From assembly GCA_019137255.1 (NCBI GenBank), contig WPDH01000292.1:310001-374000 (forward strand): 64,000 nucleotides of DNA, in the 5' to 3' direction. Shown here piece by piece: positions 34,076 through 46,232 of the stretch. Each line of letters opens with the position of its first letter. The first letter of the stretch is position 1. Origin of the DNA: Corinectria fuckeliana. Taxonomy: Eukaryota; Ascomycota; Sordariomycetes; Hypocreales; Nectriaceae. Both the position numbers and the translations under genes were made by a program. The notes under the pieces were generated by a model. It ran no database searches and was not told the origin of the DNA. It saw only the letters and a program-made list of their open reading frames with translations.

Positions 34076-36466
34076 ATGCCCGTCTACCTCCCCCATCCCT
34101 TCGACCCGCTCTCCAGCGTGGAGATCGAGCTGGCCATTGCCATCGTCAAGCGGGCTCACGGCCATGTCAACTTCCACGTCGTCTCGCTGCAGGAGCCTCG
34201 CAAGGCCCAGATGACGGCCTGGCTCGCCGACTCGCAGAACACCCCCCGGCCCGACCGCGTGGCCGAGGTGGTCGTCATCGCCGCCGAGGGCAAGGTCTAC
34301 GAGGGTCTGGTCGACCTCTCCGGGCCCAAGATCACCAAGTGGGTGCAGGTCCACGGCGCCCAGCCCATCGTGAGTCGCGATATCGCTTACATGCACCTCA
34401 GACGCTGACACGAACAACTACGTAGATCACCATCGAGGAGCTCTCGGCTGTCGAGCACGGCTGCCGGACCGACCCCACCGTCATCGAGCAGTGCCGCATC
34501 AGCGGCGTGCCGGCGGATGAGATGCACAAGGTCTACTGCGACCCGTGGACCATCGGCTACGACGAGCGCTTCGGCAGCAGCGTCCGCCTCCAGCAGGCCC
34601 TGATGTACTACCGCCCCGACGTCGACAACTGCCAGTACCAGTACCCGCTGGACTTCTGCCCCATCTGGAACGCGGTGGAGAAGAAGATCGTCGCCATCGA
34701 CATCCCCAAGATCCGCCGGCCCCTGATCAAGAACGACCCCATCGAGTACCACCACCTCGCCGTCGAGAAGCAGGGCGGCTACAGGAAGGACCTGAAGCCC
34801 ATCCACATCACCCAGCCCGAGGGCGTCTCCTTCAAGATGAGCGGCACCGGCCGCGAGATTGAGTGGCAGAACTGGAAGTTCCACATCGGCTTCAACTACC
34901 GGGAAGGCCTCGTCTTCAACAACATCACATTCAACGACAAGGGCAACGTCCGCCCCATCTTCTACCGAATGTCCCTTTCCGAGATGGTTGTCCCCTAGTG
35001 AGTTCTGATTGATCCCTGCCTCCCTGCCTGCCTCCCTCCCTCTTCTGCCTCACTCAAGCCACTCATAACTTATACCTAACCGCGTCTTCCGTGCAGCGGC
35101 AACCCTGAGCATCCGCACCAGCGCAAGCACGCCTTCGACCTCGGAGAGTACGGCGCCGGGTACCTGACCAACAGCCTCGCCCTCGGCTGCGACTGCAAGG
35201 GATCCATCCACTACCTCGACGCCTTCATGCCCACGCAGGCCGGAGGCGTCAGGAAGGTCAAGAACGCCATCTGCATCCACGAGGAGGACGACGGCATCCT
35301 GTTCAAGCACACCGACTTCCGAGACGAGTCGACGATTGTGACGCGCGCGAGGAAGCTCATCGTGCAGCAAATCTTCACTGCCGCCAACTACGAGTACGCC
35401 GTGCAGTGGGTTTTCCATGTAAGTGCAGCGGCAGCAGCGGATACCTCTCTCTCGGCATATTGGACCATCACTTACACCCCATTAGCAAGACGGAACGATC
35501 CAGCCCGACATCAAGCTCACCGGTATCCTCAACACTTATGTCATGCATGAAGGCGAGGACACCCACGGCTGGGGAACCCAAGTGCACAAGGGTAGGCAGC
35601 CGATAACCCCCCCCCCTTATGATCTCCGAATAGTTGGATGCTGATTCCCTGCAGGCGTGAACGCGCACAACCACCAGCATCTGTTCTGCCTCCGCGTCAA
35701 CCCCAACATCGACGGCGCAAACAACTCGGTGCACATGGTCGACGCCATGGCCTCGGACGCGCCCGTCGGTAGCCCCGAGAACTTCTACGGAAACGCCTTC
35801 TACGCCAAGCGCACCAGGCTCGAGACCACGGCCCAGTCCATGACCGACTACAACGGCGCGACGTCGAGGACGTGGGACATGGTCAACGAGAACAAGCTCA
35901 ACGCCCACAGCGGGAAGCCCGTGTCGTACAAGATTGTCAGCAGAGAGGTGCCGGGGCTTCTGCCCAAGGAGGGATCGCTGGTGTGGAAGCGGGCGGCCTT
36001 TGCGCGCCACGCCGTGCACGTCACCAAGTGTAAGTGATTCTTTCCAGAGTTTGTTGCTTCGACAAGTCTAGTGCAGCAGATACTAACCACTCGCGATATA
36101 GACGCCGACGACCAGCTCTGGCCCGCGGGCGACCACGTGCCGCAGACGTCCGGCGAGCCCTCCCGAGGCCTGCCGGACTGGATCGGCGACGGCACCGAGT
36201 CGGTCGCCAACACGGACGTGGTGCTCTGGCACACGTTCGGCATCACGCACTTCCCGGCGCCCGAGGACTTCCCCGTGATGCCGGCGGAGCCCATCACGCT
36301 GCTGCTGCGCCCGCGCCACTTCTTCACCAGCAACCCCGTCATGGACGTGCCGGCGTCGTACTCCATCACGCCCAGCCAGGTTGCGGCCAAGGGGCTGGGC
36401 GCGCGGGACGCGACGGACAAGACCAGCGAGTTGGCGCTTGGCGGGTGTTGCAAGACGAAGCTGTGA
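34076..36466 (+). CDS. copper amine oxidase (primary amine oxidase, peroxisomal type)
   Basis: Exons 34076-34369, 34426-34997, 35097-35418, 35486-35591, 35655-36029 and 36102-36466 give 677 aa. The topaquinone precursor is Y387 in 'TAANYEYAVQW'. Copper ligands are likely H436 and H438 ('NAHNHQH') and H606 ('FGITHFPAPEDFP'). The catalytic base is probably D303 ('HAFDLGEYG'), 84 residues before the cofactor Tyr, as in characterised enzymes. N2 and N3 domains fill residues 1-220. The overall sequence resembles the peroxisomal amine oxidase of methylotrophic yeasts. The enzyme oxidises primary amines to aldehyde, NH3 and H2O2. The C-terminus KTKL is a weak PTS1-like signal. GATA sites upstream suggest nitrogen control. 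All catalytic residues are present, and a Zn2Cys6 gene follows 650 bp downstream on the same strand. Confidence 0.96.
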
Positions 36467-37115
36467 ACGGGGGGGGTTTTGTTTTGTTTTGTTGCATATA
36501 GAGAGTTTGCATCCATAATGATAGAGACGATAGAAATGTACATTTTACCACCTTCACCTTTTACGCTCACAGCATTCACGGTCTAAGAAACGCCCCTGCA
36601 GCTTCGAGTACGGAATCATTCCTTCTTGTCGCTGATGGAAAGTGACTCAACTAACATGACGGGATCGTGATAGGCTGGAGATTCACCAATGAGCTTATGA
36701 CTAGGTACGGAGTTAATTAATGAGAAGACTACAGAAGAGTCTGAGAGCCCGAACGAAGCAGGCAGGGCTGTAGCCACAGCAATTACTCAGCCAGTGAAGG
36801 ACGCATCTTAGTGCCCGACGTTCCATTGCCCGCTGTCACAATGCCACAGCATCTGCACCATCTGCACATTCTTTCCTGATAAGAGTAAGGCTCTGTTTCT
36901 TCAAACTTGGTGGCGTCCCCCCCCCGCATTATGCACGCACGTGCCAGTAGAGGCGCGCTATACTTAACCGCCGCAGATCCTCTTATCGCAAAAGACCCTG
37001 TCCTTCCTCCTCTCTTCCCTGTCGCGTTCTGTTCCGTCACCGTGATAACCCATCAATCTCGAATATTTCGGCATTGCTGCACAATGGTCTTGTACTCTAG
37101 CCGAGTCCTCCCGAC
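36467..37115. promoter_or_regulatory. region between amine oxidase and Zn2Cys6 gene, with regulator leader
   Basis: 650 bp. Holds the amine oxidase 3' end (ggttttgttttgttttg near 36476) and the regulator's 5' leader, including a short uORF at 37084-37119. No other gene. Confidence 0.5.
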
Positions 37116-37119
37116 ATGA
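37084..37119 (+). CDS. 11-codon upstream ORF overlapping the Zn2Cys6 start
   Basis: ATG in a good context (acaATGg) begins MVLYSSRVLPT and ends at TGA 37117-37119. The stop shares four bases (ATGA) with the main ATG at 37116. Such an arrangement could couple or limit initiation on the downstream frame. It is a sequence observation; translation is not shown. Confidence 0.45.
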   Translation: MVLYSSRVLPT

Positions 37120-39337
37120 CTCCATCTCCGAGCAACGACGACGGCCGCGCCCCGGCCGCGCCGGACCCACAGAAGCCGAGGGACTCCGGGGCAAACCCGG
37201 CGGCCAAGCCAACGGCCGGCGGTGGCAAGCCTCGGTCAAGGTCGGGATGCATAACATGCAAAGCTAAACACGTGCGTCTACGTTGTCTCAACTCAGCCTC
37301 GGTCTAGCTCGAGCACCGCTGACCATTCCAAAGTTGAAATGTGATGAAACAAAGCCAGAATGCCAAATGTGCAGTCGCAAAGGCTGGGCCTGCGGTGGCT
37401 ACCAGCGCGAGTTCAGGTGGTCGTACAAGCACGAGCAAAAGACCAAGGGCGGCGCCCGCGGCAAGGCCAGAGCAGGACCGAAAGCCGGAAGGGGGCACGC
37501 AAGTCGAGCGTCAGGTGCTTCAGCAAGTTCGACGGCCCAGATTCCAGGCGTCTCCGCGTTTTCTCTGGGAAGTATGGGCATGGACTTGGTATCCAACCCT
37601 CTGGTTCATGAGTTGCCCGGCACAACCCAGTATCTTGGTACAATCGACTACGGCTGGGACGGCGGTGATCCATCCAATCTCGCTGCTCGGCCTGAGATGG
37701 TTGCTTCGCTTCACGACCCTGGCGGATGGGGACGGGGTTCCACGGCAAACTTGGCTGTTCCCGTCACACTGGATCAACCGGACGAATCGGAATTTCTGGA
37801 AGTCGAAGACATCGAGATCTTGCCGGACACGCCGGCGGATTCAACTCTCACATCCACCCGAAACCACTCACGGTATTCCACCCAGATCCCGCCGGCCATC
37901 ACGCATGTCCCTTCAGTCCTCATAACCCAGTGGTTCAAGAGCGTCTGCTCCGTATGGTCGGCTTACGACTCCGACATGAACCTCAACCGGATACTGGCCA
38001 CGTCGCTTTGGTCGGAATCCGAGTCAGTGTCAGCCTGCCTCCAGAGCATGTCGGCATCCTTCTTGGCCACCAGGATACCCTACATGAGGCAGACATCAAT
38101 CACCATGATGAAGACGGCAACGAAAGCGATCCACAACGAACTGGCAGTGGCAAGGAATATCACCTATGTCAATTCAATTCCGACCGGTCTGCTGTTTTCA
38201 CTGTTCTGCATTGGCACCACGCTGTGCTGGATAGACGCAGGCCAGCTAGGAATCCCTTTCTTGAGAGCGGCCAAGTCGCTGCTTGATCAGGTCAATCGGC
38301 AGCAACCAGATCTCCACGATAAGGACTACAAGCTCCTCAACTTCTTCAACAAGAGCTGGGTGTATTGCGATATGCTGTTGTCAGTTGTAAGCTACGAAGA
38401 CTCCCAATGCGGAGTAATCGAGGGGGCGCCCGAAGCACCGGCGACACCCGGCGCCGAGCCGAAACGAGCAGACGACATACCACATCCCTGGACTGGCATC
38501 TCAACGACCGCATCCGCCCTTTTCACGAGAGCTATTCGACTTTGCCGCAGTTTCCGCCACAACGTTGGAAAGCAAAACCCCACGACGGACGACATCGAGA
38601 TGGTGCTGAAGCAAATGGAAGAGGCCCCAAAGATTGAGGAGCAGCTGTTGCAATTGGAGTACGACTCTGTGGCGCCCTTGAGCGAGACCGGAGATCAGCA
38701 TACGCCTTGTCTGCATCTGGTCAAAGTCGCCGAGGCATATAGAATAGCGGCTCTGCTGCATCTATACCAAACGTTCCCAGACTTGGTTGCGCTGCGGATA
38801 CCAGAGAGATCGGCGGCCGAAAGGCGTGGGCCGGTTCCCTGGGAGGACTGGATAGTTCCCCTGAGCCTCCGGCTGATTGAAATCCTGGAACAGCTTCCTC
38901 CAGAGTCGGGCAGCCGGATGGTGCAACCGCTGTTATGCATCACGGCAAGTACCGGCCTGAGACTTGACATACCAGCAGACTCCTGGAGCTGCAACCCTTG
39001 GCGAAGCAAGGCGCCGGTCTCGCAAGAGATTCCGATTGGAGTTTATCAAGAGAACTGCGACATCGCCGAGTTCATGAGCCAGCTCAGCGACGTGCAACAC
39101 ACAGCACACCCTCCCGACATGCCGACACAACTGTCGATTAACGTCGGCAATGCGCGCGCGTTTGTTTTGAAGAGGCTGAACATGCTGGAGAATACGCTGC
39201 CGCCCAAGCCCATTATCATGGCCAAGAACTTGGTGCAGGCGATTTGGGCCGCCTACGACAACGAGATGCCCGGCTGTAATGCAGTCCACTGGGTAGACGT
39301 GATGGAAGCGCAGAACCTGCGGTCGATCTTTGGCTGA
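37116..39337 (+). CDS. Zn2Cys6 fungal transcription factor
   Basis: Exons 37116-37271 and 37334-39337 (62-nt intron inside the zinc cluster) give 719 aa. The zinc binuclear cluster is CX2CX6CX6CX2CX6C with cysteines at 45, 48, 55, 62, 65 and 72 ('SGCITCKAKHLKCDETKPEC'). A Gly/Arg/Lys-rich linker (about 85-115) follows, then a large helical regulatory domain of the fungal_trans_2 kind. 'FTRAIRLCRSFRHNVGK' and 'EAYRIAALLHLYQTFPDLVA' are typical of it. These proteins are nuclear activators or repressors that bind CGG-type half sites. The target is unknown; adjacency to the amine oxidase makes that gene a candidate only. The main ATG overlaps the stop of an upstream ORF. Confidence 0.92.
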
Positions 39338-39774
39338 ACGACATGACGTATAACGAGAACGGAATGGGACGACGAAAATGTGTAATTAGTTAGGGAGATT
39401 GAACGGCGACGACAATATAAAAAGGCATCAATTTGCTTGCTTGCTGATAGAATTAATGCCCGGTGATCCATCACCCGCCACGTCACGTGGCTACATGCAC
39501 CTTCCGCTTCTCGCCGAAGACGCTCCAGTCCCAGCCCAGTCGGCAGCCAGTGGATTGTCATTCGCCAGTTATTAGCGGCGGTCTGCATCGGCGTCCAACG
39601 TCCCCGACCTAAAAATTTCGAAGCAGCTTTTATAGAAGCCTTTTTTTGCATCCATCACCACTCTATAATCAATTCTTGTACAGTACAACCACCAGCCAGC
39701 CTAACCACCGCCCTTCTGCCTTCTTCACCAACGCCCACCACATCTTTCTCGCCCTCTACAACCCCACGCTCACA
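39338..39774. promoter_or_regulatory. upstream region of MAM33 with CACGTG box
   Basis: Short intergenic stretch. A gtcacgtgg sequence at 39482-39490 contains the CACGTG core recognised by bHLH factors. AT-rich and C-rich leader tracts follow. Confidence 0.4.
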
Positions 39775-40759
39775 ATGCTTTCCGTCCGCACCTTTGCGCG
39801 GTCTGCGCCCCGCGCCGTCGCCCGTCTCGCCCGCCCCAGCGCCGGCGCCTTCGTCAAGACCTCGGCCGCCCTCGCCGCCTTGCGGCCGTCTGCCGCGGCC
39901 TTCTCTACCACCGTGCTCCGCCGGGCCGCCGGCCGCGAGACGGACGGCGAGCTGTCGGCCAAGCTCGAGAGCGAGCTCCAGATCGAGGAGGACGTCAAGA
40001 CCAGCGAGCAGGAGCCCGCCAGCATCAAGGACTTCCTCAACAACAGCGCCTTCAAGCTCGTCGACACCCCCGGCCAGGAGGTCGTCAAGCTGGAGCGGGA
40101 CTTTGGCGACGAGAAGTACGTTGAACACCCATTGACATACTCACATCTTATCCATCATGTGACCCCCCATTGGCTAACAACCGCGCGCTTGCAGGATCAC
40201 CATTAGCTTCTCCATCGCCGACATCACCAACTACGACCCCTACGCAGAGGACAACGCCCTAGAGGACGACGGCCTGGAGGACGACGCCCCGCAGGGCACC
40301 AGCAACGGCCAGCGCAACGGCCAGGCGGGCGGGCGCGGGCGCGCGGCCGAGCAGGACGTCGACGAGGAGCTCGAAGACGAGCTGGACGAGGAGGAGGAGA
40401 ACGCGGCGCCTATCAACCTGTCCATCGTGGTGGAGAAGCCCGGAAAGGCGCTTGGCGCGCTCAACATCGACGCCACGGCGCAGGACGGCAACATCGTCGT
40501 CGAGAACCTCTTCTACTACGCCGACGCCACCGTGGCCAAGGTCGAGAGCCCCGAGGCCGCCCAGAAGCGTGCCGACGTGTACCCGGGCCCGCCCTTTGGC
40601 AGCCTCGACGACGACTTGCAGGTGCTCATGGAGCGCTTCCTCGAGGAGCGCGGCATCACCCAGGCCCTGGCCGTCTTCGTCCCGGACTACGTCGATGTCA
40701 AGGAGCAGCGCGAGTACACCAGGTGGCTCAGCAACGTCAAGGCCTTCATCGACGCCTAA
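39775..40759 (+). CDS. MAM33: mitochondrial matrix acidic protein of the MAM33/p32 (C1QBP) family
   Basis: Exons 39775-40115 and 40195-40759 give 301 aa. The first 50 residues (MLSVRTFARSAPRAVARLAR...) are a clear mitochondrial targeting sequence, ending near 'FSTTVLRRAA'. The mature part has the p32 pattern: 'ELSAKLESELQIEEDV', 'FLNNSAFKLVDTPGQEVVKL', 'ITISFSIADI', a strongly acidic insert (DVDEELEDELDEEEEN), 'INLSIVVEKPGKALGALNI', 'YPGPPFGSLDDDLQVLMERFL' and 'REYTRWLSNVKAFIDA'. Family members form acidic trimeric rings in the matrix and support mitochondrial translation and respiration. The insert also includes a Gly/Arg/Gln-rich patch (NGQRNGQAGGRGRAAEQ), variable among fungi. Confidence 0.95.
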
Positions 40760-41581
40760 GCGTATGGCGAGACCTTGCTGTCCATGCATGAACGAGCCCT
40801 CTCCCCCCCTTGGGAATTGGGGGGGGGGGGGGGGGGAAGACATTTGTAGGAAGAAAAAGGGGTTTCGAATGAGAAACGTGAAAAAAGGGAATTGCCGCTC
40901 TGGTTGTACAATAGAATGAGACCCAATGAGGTCAAACTAAACGTCAAAATGAAGATGTAATGCGATACATGCCGCTCTAAGAATGAACCCGATTCCGTCC
41001 TTTGCTCCTCAAGTGATGCCTTTACTCTTCAATTGAGGTTATGGTCTAGGTCTGTTACGGCAAGGCCCGGGTTATCATTTTTGTCTTCCTTCATCCTCGT
41101 CAAGAGTGGATAGACCCTGGGAAACAAGGTCTACATGGACGTCGGTGTAGAGACACAAGGACCAATTCGCCCAAAGATTTGCTCGACATGATTTGCTCGA
41201 TATTGCATGCGCCTCCCATCAACTTAATCTGCCCATTCTAAACATATGGGGAGGGCAAGATTTCGTGTGCAAAAAACCGTGCTAGATAAGGCCCAGGTGA
41301 AGGTTTAACGAAATCAAACCTGAGCCTCAAACTCCTGCAACTCCGGATTAACGAGTGCGCAGCCCGTCATGCATGCATCCGTCCACTTTCCCCATCTCGA
41401 CCTCTTCCGCCGGCGCAGTGGTGTGTCTATCTATCCCAAGGGTGTGCCTCTGCGGCAGCATGAACCGTGTATGCCAAATTCCAGCTCGTTCAATCCACTG
41501 CATCCTTCGCTATGTTCGTCCGCCTCCTGTCTTGATTGCCGATCTTCGTCCCGTCTACTTTGCCTGGTGCCAGGGTTTCTT
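40760..41581. other. intergenic, convergent MAM33 and OSH genes
   Basis: Includes a G homopolymer of about 18 bases near 40819-40836 just after the MAM33 stop. No gene seen. Confidence 0.5.
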
Positions 41582-43317
41582 CTATACGACGCCCTCCAGC
41601 GACCACTCGCCCTTCTGGGCTCTCTCTAGAGCAATGCGGCCTGCCTCGGTGAGATCGGGTTTGCCGCCGTTGCCGGTGACGTGCTGGAAGAAGATGGGTT
41701 GGAATGCCTCATTATTTGCTTCGCGCTGGCGGGCCTTTTCGCGCTGGGCCTCCTCAAGCTCGACCTTGATATGGGTGGCTTTGCTGAACTGCTTGGACAA
41801 GATGGCGTCGGTCACACCGCCCCAGAGGGTGAGGGACTCGTTGGGAAGCTGCGCCTCCTTGGGTGGGAGGACCTTCGGGGCGACATTGAGGGGCTCGATG
41901 TCGATGATGGTGAACTGCTCCTCAACGGGGACAGTTTTCTGCACGCGGCAGTGTTAGGGAGGTCAATCACTGACGGTAAGGGAGGGAAACTCACAAAGGG
42001 CCTGGGGCCAAGGGTGAACATGACCTTCTCTCGCCATGGGCCACTCAGCCTCGCGAGGACGTCCTCTTCAGGAACCTCCTGTACCCGGTTCTTGTTGTCG
42101 TTTTCCGGGTCATACTTGAAAATGACACCGTCAATCTTGTTGGTGGCACGGCCCAGCCAGCCCTCTTCGATATAGTGCAAGATGACCTTGATCTTGGTTT
42201 TGGGACAAGTGATGTAGGCAAATTCGCTGACGGAGACACTCAGGGATCCTCGCAGGAGACCGCCGAGGTGCGCCGCCGGGTGAGTGAGCTGGTACTCCTC
42301 GCCGTCGCGCCTGTCGAGGGTGATGAAGATGCCCATGTTGTGCTCGCCGGGGAGCACCTTGACCGAGGTGCCGGTAAACTTGGCCGAGATCTGGTCGAAG
42401 CCCCGGGCAGAGATGCCCTTCTCGGGACAAGTAACGTGGAAGGCGCTGACGGGAGGGTGGTGGGAGGTCTGTTCGGTGAGGTAGGAGACGCGGATGGTGC
42501 GGTTGTCCTTGGGAGTGCCGTGCTGAGGAACCGACAACGAGACGGCGGAGGAATTCTTGGAGCCCTTGGCCGCCACCTTCAAGCTGGCCAAGCCGCCGGG
42601 AAGAGCTGCCTTGGCGTTTCCATTGGCCTGGAGGCCGGAGGTGTTGATAGTTGGGGCGTTGTCCTCGGTTTCCCAGTTGCACTAGAGCACACAGTCAGCC
42701 TTCTCAACTCCGGCCCGCAACAGGAACGAGAAGCGCAATTGCGGCTCGCCAACGCACCCTGAAGAACTCGCCGAGGCACGAGTTGTAGGGCTTGCACGGC
42801 TTGCCCTTGGCGTACTTGAGGTCCTTGGTCAGCCAGAAGCGCACGACCTCGAGCATGCGGTCGAGGGGCTCGTCCGAGGTGCCGATGGCGATGAAGGCAT
42901 TGGGGGCGTCGATGTAGGTCCAGTATTCCAGGTTCGGGGTGGGCTCGAGCAGCTGCGACGGCAGCGAGAATCTAACCGCTGCGAGGTCCGAGACGCCGAT
43001 GAACCTGTTGCACACGGGAGGCGGTCAGCAAAACAGCACATTCGAGGCCGGGGAGCTGCAGCAGGCGGGAGCCCGCCGGAATTGCCCCATCTCCACCGCC
43101 TGCTCCGCACATGGAGGCGTGGCCCGACCTCGCAAATCCAATCCAGGGGGGAGATTCGGTATCGCAGCTGGGCGCGGCGAGTGTATCGCATCGCAAGAGG
43201 AAGAAAGGGGCTCGGGGCTCACCTCTTGAGGATGCCGAGAAAGGTACGCAGCTTGGAGCCGTCGCTGGGTGATTCATCCGGGGTGTCGGCGACGGACGCC
43301 GGCGTCGATGACGACAT
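41582..43317 (-). CDS. oxysterol-binding protein homolog, short Kes1/Osh4 type
   Basis: Exons 43317-43223, 43004-42758, 42681-41995 and 41938-41582 give 461 aa. There is no PH or ankyrin domain, so this is the short Osh4-like form. An N-terminal lid region ('KLRTFLGILKRFIGVSDLAA') precedes the sterol-binding barrel. The family signature EQVSHHPP is present as 'EQTSHHPPVSAFHV'. Other conserved parts are 'YNSCLGEFFRCNWE', 'WLGRATNKIDGVIF' and the C-terminal 'EAQREKARQREANNEAFQPI'. These proteins exchange sterol and PI4P between membranes (family knowledge). The first intron is long for this window (218 nt). The start is the first ATG before the conserved lid. Confidence 0.94.
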
Positions 43318-45115
43318 TGTCGCTCTCGGGTTCGATAAGCCCAGCTTACCCAAACGCAGGAGGATGGCTATGCAGATGGAAGGGCTTCTGTCGGGGGGAG
43401 AGGTTCGGGCGGCGTTCGTAGGGGAGACAATCAGCGCCGCGAAGGGCCAAAGGAGGCGTCTCGGGAGGAAGTTTGCGGGAGGAGGAGGGAGAAGAACCCG
43501 GGGGGAGGGGAGGAAAAGAAGAATGAAGGTGGGTGGCGTAAGGTGGTGAAGATCGCGAGGTCTGAGAAGAAAGGCGGCAAGCCCAGGTCTTGGCGGGTTG
43601 GTTGTGTGACGTTGTGGCGGGGTGCCAGGTACCTCTTGGGGGTTAAAGTCCGGGCAATACAGAGGGTGGAGCTGAGCCTCGTCTTCCCACTGGCGACCTG
43701 CCTAGCACTCCTCAGAGGGTCAAAGAGGTCAGATGCAAGGATCAGCTAGTAGCAAGATGGTAATTAGCAAGCATCTACCTATCCGTTATAGCAGGCAACC
43801 AACCAACCCGACTGCAGATCAACCTCCTTTACGATTGTCGGGAAGCTGATGCCAGCTAGGTGTCCATTGGAGGAGCTGATTGCTCTCCTTCGACAGGGGT
43901 ATTGCTTACCAGTAGCAGGTGAGCAGCAGCATGAAGAAAAACACAAGCCAGGCTGAACAGGGCGGATTATACATACAATGTCAGGTGTCTATCGTACCGT
44001 GCTTCAAGACAGCCAAAGCGATATCCATCCATCCATCTATCTTGTCGGTCTTTGTTCCCCGCTCATTCACCATCTAGACTATTCCCAGCGCCCATCAACC
44101 CATCTATCGTCCAGCTATCATAGACGTGGACCCTGCGTGCGAATCCCACGCCCAATCATCGGCGCACATGGCGGGCTGTCGTCATGCCTGCGCCACGAGA
44201 TCCCCCTACATAGCCCACGGCAAAGGCGAGGACGACACCTCCCGTCGAACAAGGCGAGCACGGGGGGGTTGGAGAATCCCTATCAACCTGTCTTGTTGGT
44301 TAGAAGACCAAGTCCATGTCGTTTGAGGCGGACACCTACAAGCATTCGTAATTGACTTGGCGAATCTCATGGGCGCTGACCGCCGCTTGAGACGATACTT
44401 CACATTTGACCGATGCTTTACCATTTGTTATCGTCTTGGGCGGACTACGAGGAAGATCCCGGGAAATCTCAAGATCTCGCAGGCTGTGAGATCGCAACCT
44501 TCCGACCCGGCAGACCGGGAGCGAAGACGAAGCCAGTTTACATCAGTCACACGCGTTGCAAGTAGCAACAATTTTGTCAAGAGTTTTTATCCTTTTCATG
44601 CCTATCGACTGATTTCGTATGGCTGTTGTATCCGGCCATGACCCAATCATCTGACCTTCCTTTCATTTCATTCTTTCGCTTCCGTGTTGCCCTACTTCCC
44701 CGTATTACCTCTCCCCCTTCTAGTATTTCAGTTCACCACTGCCCCAGGGGTATCACAGTCATGTGCAAGAATCCCTAAAATGCAAAAAAGAAACTCCAAA
44801 AGGACCGCTCACGGGATAGCGAATTGCACTCTCGTCGTCAAGGAAGCACCGATCGACATAGAGCCGCAACTTAATCAGGTCACCGCATCGTGAATCATAT
44901 CGTCCGTCAACGCCAAAATACCAAATAAGCCGGGTACAATGCAAAAGACCCAATTTCCCATTCCTTTTTCCCCAAAGGGATCTCACCCGTAGAGCAGAAC
45001 AATGGCTCAAAGGCAATAAATCCGCTCCAGCTGGGGATGGTATTGCCACGTCGTCGTTTTTCGCAAAAAAAGTATCATAAATCATGAGAAGAGATGGTGT
45101 GCGAGTTTTACGCTC
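43318..45115. other. intergenic, no gene seen
   Basis: OSH gene promoter side (43318 onward, purine-rich on the + strand) to the stop of the minus-strand hypothetical gene. Small ORFs only. Confidence 0.5.
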
Positions 45116-46232
45116 TCATTGTTGGTCGTTATTCCAGGTCTCGTTGAGGAATGTGTCCCACGAGGGCTCCTCGCCAGTGTTGGGCTGAGCAGCTGAATCC
45201 CAATCCATAGAGCCCATGCTATCTTCGTAGAAGCCTTGAGCATTTCTTTGGCCATCTTCCATCTTTATTAGAGGTTCAGCCAGCGGGTAGTTGAACATAG
45301 ACGTATTGCCGGAGAACCAATCCTGTGTTGACATGTTTGAGTTGGTATAGTCCATGGCTCCCATCATCATCTTCGCCTCAGCGGGGAGCTCGTTGGTAAA
45401 AGCGGACTCGTCAGATCCATATCCCATCAAGTTGGAAGTCATGATGTTGCCAAATGCGGACGGTGCCTGTGACTTGGGCGTGTCTGGGTGAGATCCGGAG
45501 CTAGGGGTCATAGCCTGGTTGCTGTCGGTCTCTAGGTCGGATGGAGACACCCCGGAAAATGAGCGACTCCGCTCATCACGACCGTTTCCCGAAGCGTAGT
45601 TGACTGGCTGGAAGGTGGCATCAAACGATTGGTTTGTTGGGCTCTGGAGACGTCCGCTCTGCTGTGGTGCGGGCGCGGGCGCAGGATATCCAGGAGTCGA
45701 CCATCGCTGAGTAAGGTGTTGGGCGTGGCGGTTGGCATCGGGGAACGTCTCGGCGAAGGCGCGGTTGACGGCGTTGTCACGCCAATCTTGGTCGGTGGCC
45801 GACATGAGCTTCGACATGGCGACCCTATTCGTGAGATATGTCTCTACTCGAGAGTTCATCTCAGCAGATGAAGTCTGCATGTGTGGGCCCAACAACCGGT
45901 AGGACCGGGGGAAGTCATCTTCCTCCTCCTCGTACATCTCCTCTTTGATGACGATCTCCTCGGTGATGTGAAAAGCCTTGCCGGTACGCTTCTTGTGGAT
46001 CTCACTAGCCATGCGGGCGGACTGCACGCGAGCTTCGATGCTGCGGTCAGCTCTCCTGGAGGCGGCGATGTAGGCGCGTTCCTGGTTCTCTGCGTGGGAT
46101 CGCTCGGTCTGGAGAGGGATTGTTAGTTGTAAAGGAACGGGATGGCAATACTAGGGGAGCAAGTACCTTCTTCGGGACCTTGCCAGCCATGGTGGGATCC
46201 ACGTCTCCGACATCGAGATATCTTCGAGGCAT
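45116..46232 (-). CDS. protein of unknown function, probably fungal-specific
   Basis: Exons 46232-46167 and 46108-45116 (58-nt intron) give 352 aa. The N-terminal half is charged and helical: 'TERSHAENQERAYIAASRR', 'IEARVQSARMASEIHKKRTG', then an acidic 'IKEEMYEEEEDDFPRSYR'. A segment with 'RVETYLTNRVAMSKLM' and 'NAVNRAFAETFPDANRHAQ' follows. The C-terminal half is Ser/Pro/Gln/Asn-rich and ends with acidic/Trp motifs ('YEDSMGSMDWDSAAQ', 'WDTFLNETWNNDQQ'), which would suit a transcription-activating tail. I do not recognise the family. An alternative start is the second Met (MAGKVPKK). More than 4 kb of gene-poor DNA lies upstream. Confidence 0.75.
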
